A stretch of 64,000 nt of DNA, taken from the NCBI GenBank assembly GCA_963768025.1, contig CAVYGM010000010.1, positions 384,009-448,008 of the forward strand, in the 5' to 3' direction. Positions 61,807 through 64,000 of the stretch are shown one piece after another. This DNA is from CAVYGM01 sp963768025 (GTDB taxonomy: Bacteria; Bacteroidota; Bacteroidia; Cytophagales; Spirosomataceae). Within the stretch, counting starts at the first letter, position 1. Each line of letters starts with the position of its first letter. A program made the position numbers and the translations under genes. The notes under the pieces are model-generated. The model was not told the origin of the DNA, did no database searches, and saw only the letters and a list, made by a program, of their open reading frames with translations.

Positions 61807-62013
61807 TTATCTCTCTTTGAGTAAATCCATGTATTCTTCTGCCTGTTCATCGGTTAGCTTAAATTTTCCGGTTAGTTTTCCAGATAGTTCATCCAAAAGC
61901 CAATCCGACGAAAAAATATTATAACTCACCGCACAAAAGTCATACACTTTGGTGGAAAAGCCGGGGAACAATAGAGAGGACAACAATACATTGGTATCGA
62001 AGATAATTTTCAT
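61807..62013 (-). CDS. Truncated PIN-domain toxin (VapC-like)
   Basis: A 68-residue protein starting MKIIFDTNVLLSSLLFPGFS with the first catalytic Asp of the PIN fold (FDTN) and an internal SSDWLLDELSGKL. PIN toxins of this type (putative toxin-antitoxin system, COG1569-like) have about 140 residues and further acidic residues in the second half, which is absent here: the frame stops at DLLKER. It is probably inactive or ends in an error. It follows the antitoxin gene by two bases. Confidence 0.8.
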   Translation of the reverse strand: MKIIFDTNVLLSSLLFPGFSTKVYDFCAVSYNIFSSDWLLDELSGKLTGKFKLTDEQAEEYMDLLKER

Positions 62014-62015
62014 TC

Positions 62016-62234
62016 TTATGAAACGGCATCGAAAATATCCTCTTCACTGCCAAAGCCCTCCTCTTCGGCTTTTCCTCGAAGTTGTTGGCGCATGGTGTTG
62101 AGCCTTTCTACATAGAAATAGTCCTCCAACGCTTTGTTGACTACATTGTCGGCATCGGTTTTTAACTCGTTTGCCTTTTTCTCTAAGCTTCGGAGCACAG
62201 AAGGTTTGAGTTTTATACTAATAGTTTGGCTCAT
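62016..62234 (-). CDS. Ribbon-helix-helix antitoxin-like protein
   Basis: A 72-residue protein, MSQTISIKLKPSVLRSLEKK and on, with a beta-strand and two helices at its start as in RHH/CopG antitoxins, and an acidic tail (EEEGFGSEEDIFDAVS) likely to bind the toxin. It precedes the PIN gene by two bases. Such antitoxins normally repress their own operon. Confidence 0.82.
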   Translation of the reverse strand: MSQTISIKLKPSVLRSLEKKANELKTDADNVVNKALEDYFYVERLNTMRQQLRGKAEEEGFGSEEDIFDAVS

Positions 62235-62302
62235 CGTTTCGATTACGTGTCTCTGAAAATAATCTCTGCCTTTATCCTTTTATTGAAAACGCCCGCGCCC
62301 CT

Positions 62303-64000
62303 TTATAAATTCCTCTTCTTCAACTCACTTACAGCATGGTCGGCTGCCCGCGCGGTAAGCGCCATGTAGGTAAGCGAGGGATTTTGGGTAGAGGTGGAGG
62401 TCATGCAGGCTCCGTCGGTCACGAATACATTGGGTACGGCATGGAGTTGGTTCCATTTATTGAGCAGGGAGGTTTTGGGATCGTGGCCCATGCGCACGCC
62501 GCCCATCTCGTGGATGTCGGAGCCGGGAGCCGAGTGGCTATCGGTGGCCCGGATGTTGGTAAATCCGGCCTTGGTAAACATCTCCGTAAACTGCTCGATG
62601 TAGTCCTGGCACATTCTATCGTCGTTTTCCTCCCAGTCGGCCGATATATGGAGTTGGGGAATACCATACGGGTCGGTAAGCGTTTTGTCTAGGCTCAGAA
62701 AATTGCTCTCGCGGGGGATGGTTTCGCCCATCATCCAGGAGCTGATATGCCAGTTGCCGGGGGTACGGTTGAGGAGGTTGCTTTTCAGGTCTTCGCCCAG
62801 GCCGTTTTGCGAGGAGCGGACGCCCCTTCCGGCCCCGACACCGGCCGCGTAGCCGCGCAGAAACCGGGACGCCGGACCGCTCGTTTCCTGTTTGAACACA
62901 TTCCGGAAACGGGGTACGTAGCCGTTGCTGGGGTTGCGTCCCTCGGTCATTGTATCCGGAAATCCGTCGTAACTGGCCGAGATTTTGGCGCGGTAGTTAT
63001 GCCAGGCAATGTACTTGCCCAGCAGGCCGCTGTCGTTGCCGAGTCCGTTGGGAAAACGGTCCGACACCGAATTCATCAGAATTAGATTGGTGTTGATGGC
63101 CGAGCCATTGACAAAAATGATCTTGGCGTAGAACTCCATCATCTCCTTGGTCGTGGCATCGACCACCCGTACACCCACGGCGCGCTGTTTTTTCTCGTCG
63201 TAGATGATCGAATGCACCACCGAATGGGGCCGCAGCGTCATTTTGCCGGTTTTTTCGGCCCAGGGCAAGGTGGAGGCGTTGCTGCTGAAATAGCCCCCGA
63301 ACGGGCACCCGCGCACGCAGAGCGTCCGGTGCATGCACTTGGCGCGGCCCTGCTCGGTATGAATCGGCTGCGGATCGGTGATGTGCGCGCAACGGCCCTG
63401 AACCAGGTGGCGGCCCTTATAGTTTTTGGCCAGTACGTCCTTGAAGTGGGTTTCAACGCAGCTCAATTCCATGGGTGGCAAAAACTCACCATCGGGTAGC
63501 TCGGCCAAGCCGTCCTTATTGCCGGAAATGCCCGCAAACTTTTCCACGTAGCTGTACCAGGGAGCCAGGTCGGCGTAGCGGATGGGCCAGTCTACGGCAA
63601 AGCCATCGCGGGCCGGCCCCTCAAAATCAAAGTCGGACCACCGCTGGGTTTGCCGCGCCCACAGCAGCGACTTGCCGCCCACGTGGTAGCCGCGCGTCCA
63701 GTTGAAGGGCTTGTCCTCAATGTAGGGCTGCTCGCTTTCTTTCACGGCCCAGTGCAGGGTTTCTTCCCGCACCATGGAGCGGACCTTGCCGTACTCAGCC
63801 CGTACGTCCAGGGGCACCTGTCCGCGGTGCTCAAACTCCCAGGGGTTCAGGTTGGCGGTGGGGTAGTCTACCACGTGCTTGACATCCCGCCCGCGTTCCA
63901 GCACCAGGGTGCGCAGCCCGTTGCCGGTGAGTTCTTTGGCGGCCCAGCCCCCACTGATGCCCGAGCCGATGACGATGGCATCGTAGGTTCTTTTCTTTTT
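62303..64000 (-). CDS. GMC-type oxidoreductase (5' end beyond window)
   Basis: The frame is open through base 64000, so the start codon is outside. The first visible residues KKKRTYDAIVIGSGISGGWA contain the FAD-binding GxGxxG. The rest has GYHVGGKSLLWARQTQRWSD, a Cys-rich insert (CMHRTLCVRGCPFGGYF), and the C-terminal active-site part HEMGGVRMGHDP and STSTQNPSLTYMALTARAAD. This is the GMC family, close to the large subunit of gluconate 2-dehydrogenase-like enzymes. It oxidises a sugar or alcohol; the substrate and electron partner cannot be named. A small-subunit gene may lie upstream beyond the edge. Confidence 0.9.
   Translation of the reverse strand, partial: KKKRTYDAIVIGSGISGGWAAKELTGNGLRTLVLERGRDVKHVVDYPTANLNPWEFEHRGQVPLDVRAEYGKVRSMVREETLHWAVKESEQPYIEDKPFNWTRGYHVGGKSLLWARQTQRWSDFDFEGPARDGFAVDWPIRYADLAPWYSYVEKFAGISGNKDGLAELPDGEFLPPMELSCVETHFKDVLAKNYKGRHLVQGRCAHITDPQPIHTEQGRAKCMHRTLCVRGCPFGGYFSSNASTLPWAEKTGKMTLRPHSVVHSIIYDEKKQRAVGVRVVDATTKEMMEFYAKIIFVNGSAINTNLILMNSVSDRFPNGLGNDSGLLGKYIAWHNYRAKISASYDGFPDTMTEGRNPSNGYVPRFRNVFKQETSGPASRFLRGYAAGVGAGRGVRSSQNGLGEDLKSNLLNRTPGNWHISSWMMGETIPRESNFLSLDKTLTDPYGIPQLHISADWEENDDRMCQDYIEQFTEMFTKAGFTNIRATDSHSAPGSDIHEMGGVRMGHDPKTSLLNKWNQLHAVPNVFVTDGACMTSTSTQNPSLTYMALTARAADHAVSELKKRNL

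Overview
The window looks like chromosome of a Bacteroidota bacterium of the order Cytophagales (Spirosomataceae/Dyadobacter-like). The evidence is a secreted protease with a type IX secretion (T9SS) C-terminal domain, a Bat (aerotolerance) cluster, a GldA-like ATPase, many families common in this phylum (DUF2480, DUF4296, DUF4301, DUF4136, DM13, YHS/DoxX), promoters of the Bacteroidota TTTG...TAnnTTTG type and few Shine-Dalgarno sequences. No rRNA or tRNA gene and no CRISPR array was seen.

Layout. 1-6.1 kb: envelope lipoprotein (cut by the left edge), secreted S8 protease, FAH-family enzyme, uvrA. 6.5-9.0 kb: rpmH-rnpA and a C-terminal processing protease. 9.2-14.3 kb: DUF2480, YagU-like, rnhB and the bat genes. 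14.4-18.3 kb: a glycosyltransferase and a 999-residue T9SS protease. 18.5-21.0 kb: a response regulator facing an operon that pairs an RsbQ-like hydrolase with a PAS histidine kinase. 21.5-28.7 kb: GldA-like ATPase, aroB and an arsenosugar cluster (glycosyltransferase, VOC protein, PlsC-like acyltransferase, peroxidase-like protein, ArsS). 28.7-36.1 kb: DUF4301, pcrA/uvrD, an S24 repressor with an 18-bp palindromic operator, a hydrolase-cupin pair, a 160-bp MITE and fabI. 36.2-42.2 kb: mostly envelope and small stress proteins. 42.4-46.5 kb: a complete sigma-54 signalling module (16-bp palindrome, -24/-12 promoter, hybrid kinase, NtrC-type regulator). 46.6-51.1 kb: NRDE protein, ATP-grasp enzyme, methyltransferase, comM.

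51.1-60.2 kb is an accessory island. It holds a kinase gene whose AT-rich sensor half is joined to a GC-rich kinase core, three DUF433/DUF5615 toxin-antitoxin-like loci (one truncated), a 0.7-kb duplication carrying two copies of the same internally deleted Uma2 gene, dispersed REP-like repeats, an IS110-family element that appears to sit inside one of those repeats, a GH46 chitosanase, and a decayed DUF6883/DUF4926 pair. 60.2-64 kb: a photolyase, a VapBC-like pair with a truncated PIN toxin, and a GMC oxidoreductase running off the right edge.

Reliability. Many conserved genes (uvrA, ctp, comM, the NtrC regulator, the NRDE gene, the methyltransferase and a putative outer-membrane protein) are interrupted by single-base indels, nearly all +1. 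Reading across one indel restores a normal protein each time, so most are probably sequencing errors rather than true pseudogenes. Coordinates below give the restored gene. All family assignments were made by reading the translated sequence, not by database search.
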